Assembly: GCF_030286045.1 (NCBI RefSeq)
Contig: NZ_CP127390.1
Span: 2,435,482 to 2,499,481, forward strand
Direction: 5' to 3'
Length of the DNA stretch: 64,000 bases
From: Propionimicrobium sp. PCR01-08-3
GTDB lineage: Bacteria; Actinomycetota; Actinomycetes; Propionibacteriales; Propionibacteriaceae
The notes under the pieces are model-generated. The model searched no databases. It was not told the DNA's origin and saw only the letters and a list, made by a program, of their open reading frames with translations. Below are positions 34,123 to 42,072 of this stretch, piece by piece; position 1 is the first letter of the stretch; each line of letters begins with the position of its first letter. Made by a program: the position numbers and the translations under genes.

Positions 34123-35517
34123 TTGGATACCTCTGCCTATCAACCAACAGATTCATCGTCCTCGACCTTCATCGCCGACGATCCGCCCAGCGCAACCCAG
34201 ATCGCCATGCAGTCTTCGATGCCCCGCGAGGGACGCGCCGCCCTGCGCGCCGGAGTCATCGGCAACTGGATCGACAACGTGCACGTCTTCTTGCCGCTGA
34301 CCGCGCTCGCCCCCGCCTTGGTGATACTCGCCGGCCCCACCGTCGCAGCCAGCACCGGAGCGCTGGTGGTGATCGCCATGATGCTCGGGCGTCCGCTCGG
34401 CGGCATGATCTTCGGACGCATCTCCGACAAGCTCGGACGCACCCGCACCACGAAGGTCGCCATCACCGGCACCGCCACCTGCGCACTGCTGATCGCCTGC
34501 ATGCCAACCTATGAGCTGATCGGCATCGGCACCATCGCCCTGATCCTGCTGCTGCGTTTTCTCGGCGGCATCTTCGTCGCCGGTGAGTATTCGGCAGCGA
34601 TTCCGCTGGCCATGGAGTGGTCGAAGCCCAACCGGCGCGGCCTGATGAGCGGGCTGATCTTGTCGATGGCGCCCTGGGCACAGGGCTCGATCGCGTTCGC
34701 GGTCGCGGGGTCTCTGGTCCTTCTCGGACCCGACCGCTATGCCGCGTGGGGTTGGCGGCTGCTGTTCGTGATCGGCACCTGCTTCTCGCTGGGCATGCTC
34801 GCCTACTACCGCTCGCGGGTGGCCGATGCGCCTGTGTTTCATCATGCCAAGAAGGCGCCGGCCCGCCCTCAAGCCGGGGTTCGCGAGGTGCTTTTCGGAC
34901 GCTAGGCGCCCGCTTTCTGGCAGGTCTTCACCATGATGACCGGTCTGTGGCTGCTCACCAACACCACGGTGATCTTGTTGACGGCGCGCCTCGCGTCGGA
35001 CGCCGGGTTGCCCGCCACCCAGGTGTCGGTGGCAATGGGTATTGCCTCGTTCGCGCAGGCCATTGCGATGGCGGTAGCAGGCCATCTGTCGACCTTCACC
35101 GGACGCCGCAATCTGCTGGTGACTTGGGGAATCAGTTCAGCGGTGCTCGGTCCGTTCTTGTGGTGGGCGGCCGTGAACTCGCACAGCCTCGGACGCGCCG
35201 CCTTGCTCGCGGCCGCCTTGCAGGTGGCGACCGTCGCCGCCTACGGCCCGATCGCCTGCTATTTGTCGGAGCGCTTCCCGACCGAGGTGCGCTCGACGGG
35301 ATACGGCATGGGATACAGCCTCTCGCTGATCATCCCCGCCCTCTATCCCTTCTATCTTCCGTTGCTGGAGGGCGTCTTCGGATCGCATCCGGCGATCATG
35401 GGCCTGGTGGCCGTCGGTGGAATCCTGGTCACCGTCGGTGCACTGATGGGGCCGAAGTTGAGCTCTGCAGACATCGAAGCGGACATCGACAGCGTTGCTA
35501 TGGGAGCCACCCGATGA
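34123..35517 (+). pseudogene. MFS transporter of the thiamin operon, split by an in-frame TAG
   Basis: A major-facilitator transporter of the metabolite:H+ symporter type: GNWIDNVHVFLPLTALAPALV, RPLGGMIFGRISDKLGRTRT, and RFLGGIFVAGEYSAAIPLAMEW are hallmarks. An amber codon at 34903-34905 ends the first part after six helices (about 260 codons); the same frame continues to 35517 with six more helices and homologous sequence (AFWQVFTMMTGLWLLTN...). No frameshift is present. The position under a TPP riboswitch and before thiM suggests uptake of a thiamin precursor, probably hydroxyethylthiazole. TTG at 34123 is the likely start (GAAGGGA nine bases upstream); TTG 34114 lies inside the riboswitch stem. 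A sequencing error, a true nonsense mutation or read-through are all possible. Confidence 0.85.
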
Positions 35518-36335
35518 GTTCTCTGGACTTGGCGAACGACGCCGATCTGGGATCGGTCGCACAGATCATCGCGCAGGTGCGTCAGCGAAGCACATTGGTG
35601 CATTGCATCACCGCTGCCGTATCGATGGGCATCGTCGCTGACGGTCTGCTCGCCGCCGGTGTGCGTCCGGTGATGACCGAGACTCTCGAGGAGGCACCCA
35701 CAGTCGACACCATCGCCGACGCCCTGCTGATCAACCTGGGAACCCTCAGCACCGATGCCATGACCGGGATTCCGGCCACCGTCGAGGTTGCGCTGCGCGA
35801 CCGGCGGCCGTGGGTGCTCGACCCGACCGCCATCGGAACCGCCCCGGTACGCACGCCGCTGGCAAGGCGACTCCTCGATTCCCGGCCCGCCGTGGTGCGC
35901 GGCAACGCGTCCGAGATCGTGGCGTTGACCGGCGGCGAAGGCGGGCGCGGGGCAGACGCGAGCATCGGTACCCAGGCCCTGCAGGTGACCGAGGCCGCCC
36001 ACCAGGTCGCCGCACGAACAGGCGGGGTGGTCGCGGTGTCCGGTGCGGTCGATCTGGTCACCGATGGCCGTGACGACCGGCACGTGCACCGAGGCGATCC
36101 GCTGCTGTCGCGGGTGACCGGCACCGGTTGCCTGCTGGGCGGCCTCACCGCCGCCTGCGTTGCCGTTACCGGTGATCACCTACAGGCAGCGCTGGCAGCC
36201 ACGATCTGGATGAATATCGCGGGTGAGATCGCCGCCGCCCGAGCCCCGCGCCCGGGTACCTTCCGCGCGGCGCTGCTCGATGCGCTGGACGAGGTCGGCG
36301 AGCAGGCAGCGGCGCTCGCAGCGCCAATCCCGTAG
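35514..36335 (+). CDS. thiM: Hydroxyethylthiazole kinase
   Basis: A 273-residue ribokinase-like enzyme that phosphorylates 4-methyl-5-hydroxyethylthiazole for thiamin salvage. It shows LVHCITAAVSMGIVADGLLAAGVRPVMTETLEE (in the family usually C-I-T-N; here Asn is Ala), LLINLGTLSTDAM, VVRGNASEIVALTG and the anion-hole motif VTGTGCLLGGL. Its ATG overlaps the stop of the MFS gene (ATGA). Together with thiE it forms a salvage branch; thiD is not in the window. Confidence 0.92.
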   Translation: MSSLDLANDADLGSVAQIIAQVRQRSTLVHCITAAVSMGIVADGLLAAGVRPVMTETLEEAPTVDTIADALLINLGTLSTDAMTGIPATVEVALRDRRPWVLDPTAIGTAPVRTPLARRLLDSRPAVVRGNASEIVALTGGEGGRGADASIGTQALQVTEAAHQVAARTGGVVAVSGAVDLVTDGRDDRHVHRGDPLLSRVTGTGCLLGGLTAACVAVTGDHLQAALAATIWMNIAGEIAAARAPRPGTFRAALLDALDEVGEQAAALAAPIP

Positions 36336-36384
36336 AAAATCCCCTGTCCGCGAATAACCACAAATCCTCCGAGAAAGGCCGCCG

Positions 36385-37062
36385 ATGCCGAACCACTCCG
36401 CGAATTTCGACCTGCGCTGCTATCTGGTCACCTCGGGTACCGATCGCCGGACCGTCGAGGTGGCCGCCCAGGCAGCCGCTGGTGGCGCCGGCATGATTCA
36501 GGTACGTGCGAAGGACATCACTGCCAGGGAATTGCTCGACCTCACGGTGGACACGGCCGATGCCGTGCACGCGGCGAATCCGCACACCAAGGTAGTGGTG
36601 GACGACCGGGCCGATGTCGCTTACGCCGCGATGCGTTCGGGCGCGGCGGTGCATGGCGTCCACCTGGGACAAGATGACCTGCCGGCACGCGATGCCCGCG
36701 CGATGCTCGGCCCGAACGCGATCATCGGAATGACCACCGGCACCCTCGAACTGGTGCGGGCAGCAGACAAACTCGCCGACGTGATCGACTACGTCGGGGC
36801 CGGGCCCTTTCGTCCGACGCCCACCAAAGATTCCGGACGCACGCCCTTGGGCATGGCAGGCTATCGCCCCTTGGTGGAGGCGACCAGCCTGCCGATCGTG
36901 GCGATCGGCGATGTGCAGCCGGCAGATGTGCCGGCGCTGGCAGCGACAGGTATCGCCGGCGTGGCGCTCGTCCGCGCGATCATGGCCGCGTCCGACCCCG
37001 GCGCAGTTGTCCGGAACGTCCTGAGCGGGTTTCCGGCTGCTGACAGGCGGCAACACCAGTAG
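36385..37062 (+). CDS. thiE: Thiamin-phosphate synthase
   Basis: A 225-residue TIM-barrel enzyme joining HMP pyrophosphate and thiazole phosphate. Typical segments: YLVTSGTDRRTVEVAAQAAAGGAGMIQVRAKD, VVVDDRADVAYA, GVHLGQDDLPARDAR, GAGPFRPTPTKDS and PIVAIGDVQPADVPAL. ATG at 36385 follows GAGAAAGG. It is the last gene of the riboswitch-controlled operon, convergent with the EamA transporter. Confidence 0.95.
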   Translation: MPNHSANFDLRCYLVTSGTDRRTVEVAAQAAAGGAGMIQVRAKDITARELLDLTVDTADAVHAANPHTKVVVDDRADVAYAAMRSGAAVHGVHLGQDDLPARDARAMLGPNAIIGMTTGTLELVRAADKLADVIDYVGAGPFRPTPTKDSGRTPLGMAGYRPLVEATSLPIVAIGDVQPADVPALAATGIAGVALVRAIMAASDPGAVVRNVLSGFPAADRRQHQ

Positions 37063-37113
37063 ACAAAGCCTGGTAGAGGCGCCCGCGGTTCGGAAGAACG
37101 AAGGTTGCGGTTC

Positions 37114-38130
37114 TTACTGCTCGGCCCTTGCCCCGCGTGCCCGCCGGGTCGGCGGCAATGCCTCCGCGCCGAAATCCTTCCCGGCATCCGCGATGCCCTC
37201 GGCAGCAGGACTCTCCCCGAGCTTGACCAGAATCACCCCGGCCAGCACCAGCACGGCGCCGACCATCTGCCCGATGGCTGGCAGTTGCGCCACCAGTACG
37301 GCCGCGAGGATCGTGGCGAACAGCACCTCGGCCAAGCCGACGAAGGACGACAACCTGGCGCCGAGCAGCCTGCCGCCCATGATTCCGGTCACATAGGACA
37401 TGCCGGAGCTGAGCACCCCGAGCGCGACGATCGGCAACCACCAGGGCACATCGATACCCACATAGTTCGCCGGAGCGGTTGATGTCTCGAACGGCAGAAG
37501 CCCGATGACCGCGACCACACCGAGCCCCAGCGTTGCTACCGTCGTCCCGCCCGCAGCAAGCACGATGGGTGGCAGTCCGATCCGGTTCTCTGCGGAAAAA
37601 ACGAAATAGGCAGCATTGCCGACCATCGCGAATATCGACCAGGCGACACCCCGGATGTCGAAAGCGGCGCCACCTGCGAAGACCTCGAGCACCAGCAGCA
37701 GGCCGCCGATCGCAACCAAAGAACCGAGCACCGTGCGTATCGAGGGACGCTCGCCCCGACGAATCCACAACCAGATGACGATCGCGATGGGCGCCAGAAA
37801 CTGAATCAGCAGCCCCTGGCTGACTTGAACATATTGCACGGCATTGAAATGCCCGATTTGCGGCATCACGATCGCGAACAGTCCATATCCGACCATGAGT
37901 TTCCAGTTTTCGCGGACGATATGCCAGCGTCCTTTGAGAGCAATGATCGCCGGTCCGAGCATGGCCAATGAGCCGATGCCTACCCTCGGTATCACAATGC
38001 CGAGAGGCGACCAGCCGACCTGCAACAAGCCTGCGGCAAGCGTTCCTGCCATACCGAAACAAAACGACGACAACAAGGCGATGGACAGGCCGATGCCAAA
38101 GCTCGGGTCATGGGGACGCACAGTGACCAC
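37114..38130 (-). CDS. EamA/RhaT-family (DMT) transporter
   Basis: A 338-residue protein with ten hydrophobic segments in two EamA repeats: GIGLSIALLSSFCFGMAGTLAAGLL with P-x-x-x-x-x-x-R-x-x-x-G, and IRGVAWSIFAMVGNAAYFVFSAE in the second half. The C-terminus is charged and probably cytoplasmic. Members export amino acids or other metabolites; the substrate cannot be inferred. GTG start at 38130, convergent with thiE. Confidence 0.88.
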   Translation of the reverse strand: MVTVRPHDPSFGIGLSIALLSSFCFGMAGTLAAGLLQVGWSPLGIVIPRVGIGSLAMLGPAIIALKGRWHIVRENWKLMVGYGLFAIVMPQIGHFNAVQYVQVSQGLLIQFLAPIAIVIWLWIRRGERPSIRTVLGSLVAIGGLLLVLEVFAGGAAFDIRGVAWSIFAMVGNAAYFVFSAENRIGLPPIVLAAGGTTVATLGLGVVAVIGLLPFETSTAPANYVGIDVPWWLPIVALGVLSSGMSYVTGIMGGRLLGARLSSFVGLAEVLFATILAAVLVAQLPAIGQMVGAVLVLAGVILVKLGESPAAEGIADAGKDFGAEALPPTRRARGARAEQ

Positions 38131-38413
38131 GCTACGAGAGCGTCCGATGAGTTAACAACTCGGCTTCGGTTGCCACCGGGCTGTTTCGCCGTGTTCGATC
38201 ATCGGTTGTGATCTGCAGTTCTCCGCCCCATTCAGCTGGTCTCCCGACTTCGGGCCGTGACCAGAAGCGGCTGATCTGTGTTCGCCCCCAGCCACGGATT
38301 CGCGCTCAACATTCTTGGAGATCCTTTGCTCGCGCGCGTGATCACAGCACTAGGCTGGGGACTGGCCGTAAATGTCCGGATAGTATGACGGCCAGTTGAC
38401 GAAGGGACTGACA

Positions 38414-38932
38414 ATGGCCGATCGCCCAGGCATCGCCGATTACATCCAGGTGCTAAAGACCACCGTGCCGACCATGCTGAGCCAGATCAAGGACTTGGCG
38501 ATGGCGGAACTGAAGCCTGCAGCCAAGCATGGCGGCATTGGAGCAGGCTCATTCATCGCAGCCCTGGTGGTCGCGCTGACGGCGCTCTTTCTGCTGATGT
38601 TGACGGGCGGATTCGCGCTGTCGATGTTCTTCCACGAGATCGCCAACCGCAACGAGCTCACCGCGCTCATGTTCGGATTCCTCACCATGGCGGTCCTCTG
38701 CCTGCTGATCGTTGCGGCGCTGGCGCTGTTCGGCAAGAGCCAGGTCAGCAAGGTCAAAGCACCCGAAGCAACCATCGCTGAGGCCAAGGCCAGCATCGGC
38801 GCGGTGTCCGAGGCGATCGGACGCGGCAGTGCCGACGCCAAGAACTCCACAGGGCCGAGCGACGCGATCTCCATCACCTCGGCCGCTCGCCTGGACGAAT
38901 CCCAGCAGCCGGACGATTGGGCGGCCGCCTAA
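38414..38932 (+). CDS. Phage-holin-family (DUF1469-like) membrane protein
   Basis: A 172-residue protein with an amphipathic N-terminal helix (YIQVLKTTVPTMLSQIKDLAMAELKPAAKHGGIGAGSF), two transmembrane helices (FIAALVVALTALFLLMLTGGFAL and ALMFGFLTMAVLCLLIVAALALFG) and a cytoplasmic Ala/Ser-rich tail. This matches the actinobacterial holin-like family, whose cellular role is not known; no phage genes surround it. ATG at 38414 with GAAGGGA upstream. The 283 bases before it contain no gene. Confidence 0.8.
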   Translation: MADRPGIADYIQVLKTTVPTMLSQIKDLAMAELKPAAKHGGIGAGSFIAALVVALTALFLLMLTGGFALSMFFHEIANRNELTALMFGFLTMAVLCLLIVAALALFGKSQVSKVKAPEATIAEAKASIGAVSEAIGRGSADAKNSTGPSDAISITSAARLDESQQPDDWAAA

Positions 38933-38977
38933 GGGCCCTCAAGCCGGTTCCGCAATTCAGGCCAGACCTGGATCGGG

Positions 38978-39619
38978 CTAGCGAGGCAGCCGGTCGCGCA
39001 TAAACCGTTTGGGCACATCGACCAGACGCTGTTCGTCCCATGGCTGCGTCCAACCACCCAGGCGCAGCAGAGCATCGGTCAAGTACGCCGTGAAGCCCCA
39101 CAAAAAGAAATCGCCGAAGACCCACGCCGGTCCGGTGTGCCCACCCGGATGGCGGGCCGTCACCCGGTTGCCGGGGTCGGAAAGTTGCGAAACTGTCCAG
39201 CGCTGAATGGACGCAACTTCGTCCGGACTGGTGATCTCGATCGGATCATGGCCGCTCCAGGTGCCCACCACCGGTGCGACATCGAAGCTGGAGACCGGCA
39301 GCCTGGTGACCGGTAGGCGTCCCAGCAATTTCACCTTGTCGGGCGGTAGACCGACTTCTTCCTGAGTTTCACGCAGCGCCGTCGCGGGAGCATCGGCATC
39401 GCCGGGCTCATAGGAACCGCCGGGGAAGGAGATCTGACCGGCGTGTTTGCGCAATCCGGTGGCGCGTTCGGTGAACACCAGGTCGGGGTCGTGAGTTTCG
39501 GACAGCAGGATCAGCACCGCTGCCCGGGCCCGGCCGTGCGGCCTGCGTTCGGGAGTGAGCAGGTCGGGTAGTTCGGGATCATGCAGCTTCAACGCCAAGT
39601 CGTCGAACTGTCCGTTCAC
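38978..39619 (-). CDS. NUDIX hydrolase, CoA-pyrophosphatase-like
   Basis: About 213 residues. The NUDIX box is SFPGGSYEPGDADAPATALRETQEEVGL, with the REtxEE core binding metal; upstream LRKHAGQISFPGG fits the NudL/CoAse subgroup that hydrolyses CoA and related pyrophosphates. GTG at 39619 is preferred because it overlaps the nth stop (GTGA); earlier in-frame codons would intrude into nth. It is the last gene of a coupled operon DUF4177, ridA, nth, NUDIX. The same order of gene types is found in mycobacteria (Rv3678c to Rv3672c region). Confidence 0.9.
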   Translation of the reverse strand: MNGQFDDLALKLHDPELPDLLTPERRPHGRARAAVLILLSETHDPDLVFTERATGLRKHAGQISFPGGSYEPGDADAPATALRETQEEVGLPPDKVKLLGRLPVTRLPVSSFDVAPVVGTWSGHDPIEITSPDEVASIQRWTVSQLSDPGNRVTARHPGGHTGPAWVFGDFFLWGFTAYLTDALLRLGGWTQPWDEQRLVDVPKRFMRDRLPR

Positions 39620-40281
39620 GACTTCACCAACGCTTTTGCGACATCGGGATCGGTGGGCCCCGCACCGAAGCTCGGACACAATTCAGCCACCGGGCATGCC
39701 CCGCAGGCGGGCCTCTTGGCATGGCAACAGCGGCGTCCATGGAAGATCAGGGTGTCGCTGACCTTCGTCCACAGCTTCGGATCGAAAAGCCGCTGAATGT
39801 CTTTCTCGACGACCTCGGGTTTGGACGATGCCGTCCAGCCGAGCCGTTTCGAGACGCGCATGACATGCGTGTCCGAGGTGATCGCGGGTAGCTCGAAGGC
39901 GTGGCCTCGCACCACATTGGCGGTCTTGCGTCCGACTCCGGGCAGCTTCACCAGGTCTTCGATCTCGACCGGAACCTTGCCGTCGAAATCGTCGGTGATC
40001 ATCATGGCCAGGCCCTGAATGGACGCGGCCTTGTTGCGGAAAAACCCGGTCGGACGAATGACCTCCTCGACCGCGGCACGATCGGCTTCGGCGAGGGCGC
40101 GAGGAGTCGGCCAGCGCTTGAAAAGCACGGGCGTGACCTTGTTCACCCCGACATCGGTCGACTGTGCAGACAGCACGGTCGCCACGAGCAACTGGAAAGG
40201 ACCCGTGAAGTCGAGTTCACAGCGTGCGTCCGGATAGGTCGCATGCAGTAACCCGAAGACGTCCTCGGGTTCGGCGTTCAC
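39616..40281 (-). CDS. nth: Endonuclease III
   Basis: A 221-residue DNA glycosylase/AP lyase for oxidised pyrimidines. Helix-hairpin-helix LVKLPGVGRKTANVV, catalytic Lys within the family's L-S-A-Q-S-T-D helix region and Asp in SDTHVMRVSKRLG, and a [4Fe-4S] cluster from four Cys in HGRRCCHAKRPACGACPVAELC. GTG at 40281 overlaps the ridA stop (GTGA), and its own stop overlaps the NUDIX start. Confidence 0.96.
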   Translation of the reverse strand: MNAEPEDVFGLLHATYPDARCELDFTGPFQLLVATVLSAQSTDVGVNKVTPVLFKRWPTPRALAEADRAAVEEVIRPTGFFRNKAASIQGLAMMITDDFDGKVPVEIEDLVKLPGVGRKTANVVRGHAFELPAITSDTHVMRVSKRLGWTASSKPEVVEKDIQRLFDPKLWTKVSDTLIFHGRRCCHAKRPACGACPVAELCPSFGAGPTDPDVAKALVKS

Positions 40282-40739
40282 GCAGCCTCGACCACCAATT
40301 CGACCTCCACGGCCGCGTTGGCCGGCAGCACTGCCACGCCGACAGCACTGCGCACGTGGCGTCCTTCTTCTCCGAAAATCTCGATGAGCAGCTCGGACGC
40401 ACCGTTGGCCACCAGCGCCTGGTCGGTGAACCCGGGATCTGAATTCACGAAGACACACACCCGCACGACCTCGCGGATCGCGTCCAGGCTGCCGGCGACC
40501 GAAACCACAGCGGACAATGCACGCAAGATCGCCGCCCTGGCCGCACGCTTGCCGTCGTCCACACCGAGATCGGCACCGAGACGCCCGGTCACCACCTCGC
40601 CGTCGGCCTCGATCGGCAGCTGACCACTGGTGAAGACCTGCGTCCCGACGGTCTTGGCCGGGGCATAGGCACCCAAAGGTGCCGGGGTGGCCGGCAGTTC
40701 GATGCCCAGGTCGTCCAATCGCTGGCTGGCGCTCATCAT
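40278..40739 (-). CDS. RidA/YjgF-family protein
   Basis: A 153-residue member of the RidA (reactive imine deaminase) superfamily: PLGAYAPAKTVGTQVFTSGQLPIEADGEVVTGRLG, ILRALSAVVSVAGSLDAIREVVRVCVFVNS and EGRHVRSAVGVAVLPANAAVEVELVVEA. The catalytic Arg of true RidA sits in the family's R-x-x-x-x-x motif; here HVRSAVGVAVLP, and the usual Cys is absent, so the activity may differ. ATG at 40739 overlaps the stop of the DUF4177 gene and follows AGGAGG. Confidence 0.88.
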   Translation of the reverse strand: MMSASQRLDDLGIELPATPAPLGAYAPAKTVGTQVFTSGQLPIEADGEVVTGRLGADLGVDDGKRAARAAILRALSAVVSVAGSLDAIREVVRVCVFVNSDPGFTDQALVANGASELLIEIFGEEGRHVRSAVGVAVLPANAAVEVELVVEAA

Positions 40740-40918
40740 GCCTCCTGGACGAGCGGACGCTTGAAGTAGCCGACCAGCGAGTCCGGGTTGGGGCCGGGGG
40801 CAAGCTGGACGAGCTCCCAGCCGTCCTGGCCGAAGTTGTTGAGAATCTGCTGGGCGACATGGCTCAGGACGGGGGCGACGAAGTACTCCCACTTGGTTGG
40901 CTGCGATGCATCACTCAT
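40736..40918 (-). CDS. Small DUF4177 protein
   Basis: A 60-residue protein, MSDASQPTKWEYFVAPVLSH..., with KWEYFVAPV, LNNFGQDGWELVQL and VGYFKRPL, the pattern of DUF4177, whose function is not known. It is coupled to ridA (ATGA overlap) and starts the operon. A promoter must lie within the 220 bases shared with the divergent aldo/keto reductase gene. Confidence 0.8.
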   Translation of the reverse strand: MSDASQPTKWEYFVAPVLSHVAQQILNNFGQDGWELVQLAPGPNPDSLVGYFKRPLVQEA

Positions 40919-41138
40919 GTCTCCAAGGTTATCGGGTGTCGGCAGGCCCGTATCGATCCTCGACCGGGCGGCCGGTTTTCCTTCTTCGGCGCGGCGGCCG
41001 CTGCCATTCTTCAGCGGAATGTAGTCGCTTCGACCGCGGCCGGCGCCGCCTTGTGCGGGGTGGTCTGATTCGCTTTCGGCACATTCGCTGTTCGGGAGTC
41101 CCTCGCGCCCGGACGCCATACCGTGCCAGAGTGGATTC

Positions 41139-41978
41139 ATGGAACAGATCACCATTCCCACAGTCCCGCTGCTCGACGGAGGCTCCATACCTCTGGTCGG
41201 CACCGGGACCCTGTTTACCAAGGGAAACGAGCTGGCCAATCTGCTGGCCGAGTGCATCAAGGACGGCTACCGGCTGCTCGACACCGCAGCGCAATATGCC
41301 AATGAGGTCGCCGTGGGCGAGGCGATCCGCCGGTCCGGTGTGCCGCGCGACGAGATTTTCGTCACGACCAAAGTGGCAGGCGTCGATCAGGGACGCGAGC
41401 TCACCCGGCACGGGCTCGAGGATTCGCTGCGCAAGCTCAACACCGACTATGTCGACATGCTGCTGATCCACTGGCCCAACCCGTCGCGGGGGCTCGCCAC
41501 CGAAACCTGGCAGGAAATGCTGGAACTGCAATCCGAAGGGCTCGTCAAGCACGTCGGGGTCTCGAACTTCTTGCCGCATCAACTCGAGGAGCTCTATCAG
41601 GCCAGCGGGGTCTGGCCGGTCGTCAACCAGATTCAGCTCTCCCCCGCCCTGGCCCGCACCGAGGTCCGCGCCTTCTTGGCCGAACGGGGAATCGTCGCGG
41701 AGGCCTGGCGTCCGCTGGGCAACCAGGAACACGCGATGGACCAGATCATCGTGCAGACCATCGCCGAGCGCCACGGCGTCGATGTCTCACAGGTCGTGCT
41801 GCGCTGGGCGGTTCAGCAGGGCATCGTGGTGATCCCCGCGTCCAAGAACCGGGAACGTTGGCACCGCAACGCCGACCTCTTCGGCTTCGAACTGAGCGAC
41901 CAGGAGATGACCGACCTGGCGACCGTCGATCTCGGCGAGGACAAGGCCTGGGACGCAAACGTCCACGAAGAGTGGTGA
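41139..41978 (+). CDS. Aldo/keto reductase
   Basis: A 279-residue NADPH-dependent oxidoreductase with the (beta/alpha)8 fold. The catalytic tetrad is visible: Asp in RLLDTAAQYANE, Tyr in the same segment, Lys in FVTTKVAG and His in MLLIHWPNP. The coenzyme end is VVIPASKNRERWHRN (IPKS-like motif with A instead of K). Related enzymes reduce 2,5-diketogluconate or other ketones; the substrate is unknown. The ATG has no strong ribosome site. It is convergent with the pyrophosphatase gene. Confidence 0.93.
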   Translation: MEQITIPTVPLLDGGSIPLVGTGTLFTKGNELANLLAECIKDGYRLLDTAAQYANEVAVGEAIRRSGVPRDEIFVTTKVAGVDQGRELTRHGLEDSLRKLNTDYVDMLLIHWPNPSRGLATETWQEMLELQSEGLVKHVGVSNFLPHQLEELYQASGVWPVVNQIQLSPALARTEVRAFLAERGIVAEAWRPLGNQEHAMDQIIVQTIAERHGVDVSQVVLRWAVQQGIVVIPASKNRERWHRNADLFGFELSDQEMTDLATVDLGEDKAWDANVHEEW

Positions 41979-42072
41979 GTGCGCCACAGCTGAAGCGCGC
42001 GACTACCACTCGTTGCGGGCGGCGACCGCCGGGAACGATCCCAGGATCGCCGCCTGCTTCGGGTTCAGGATG

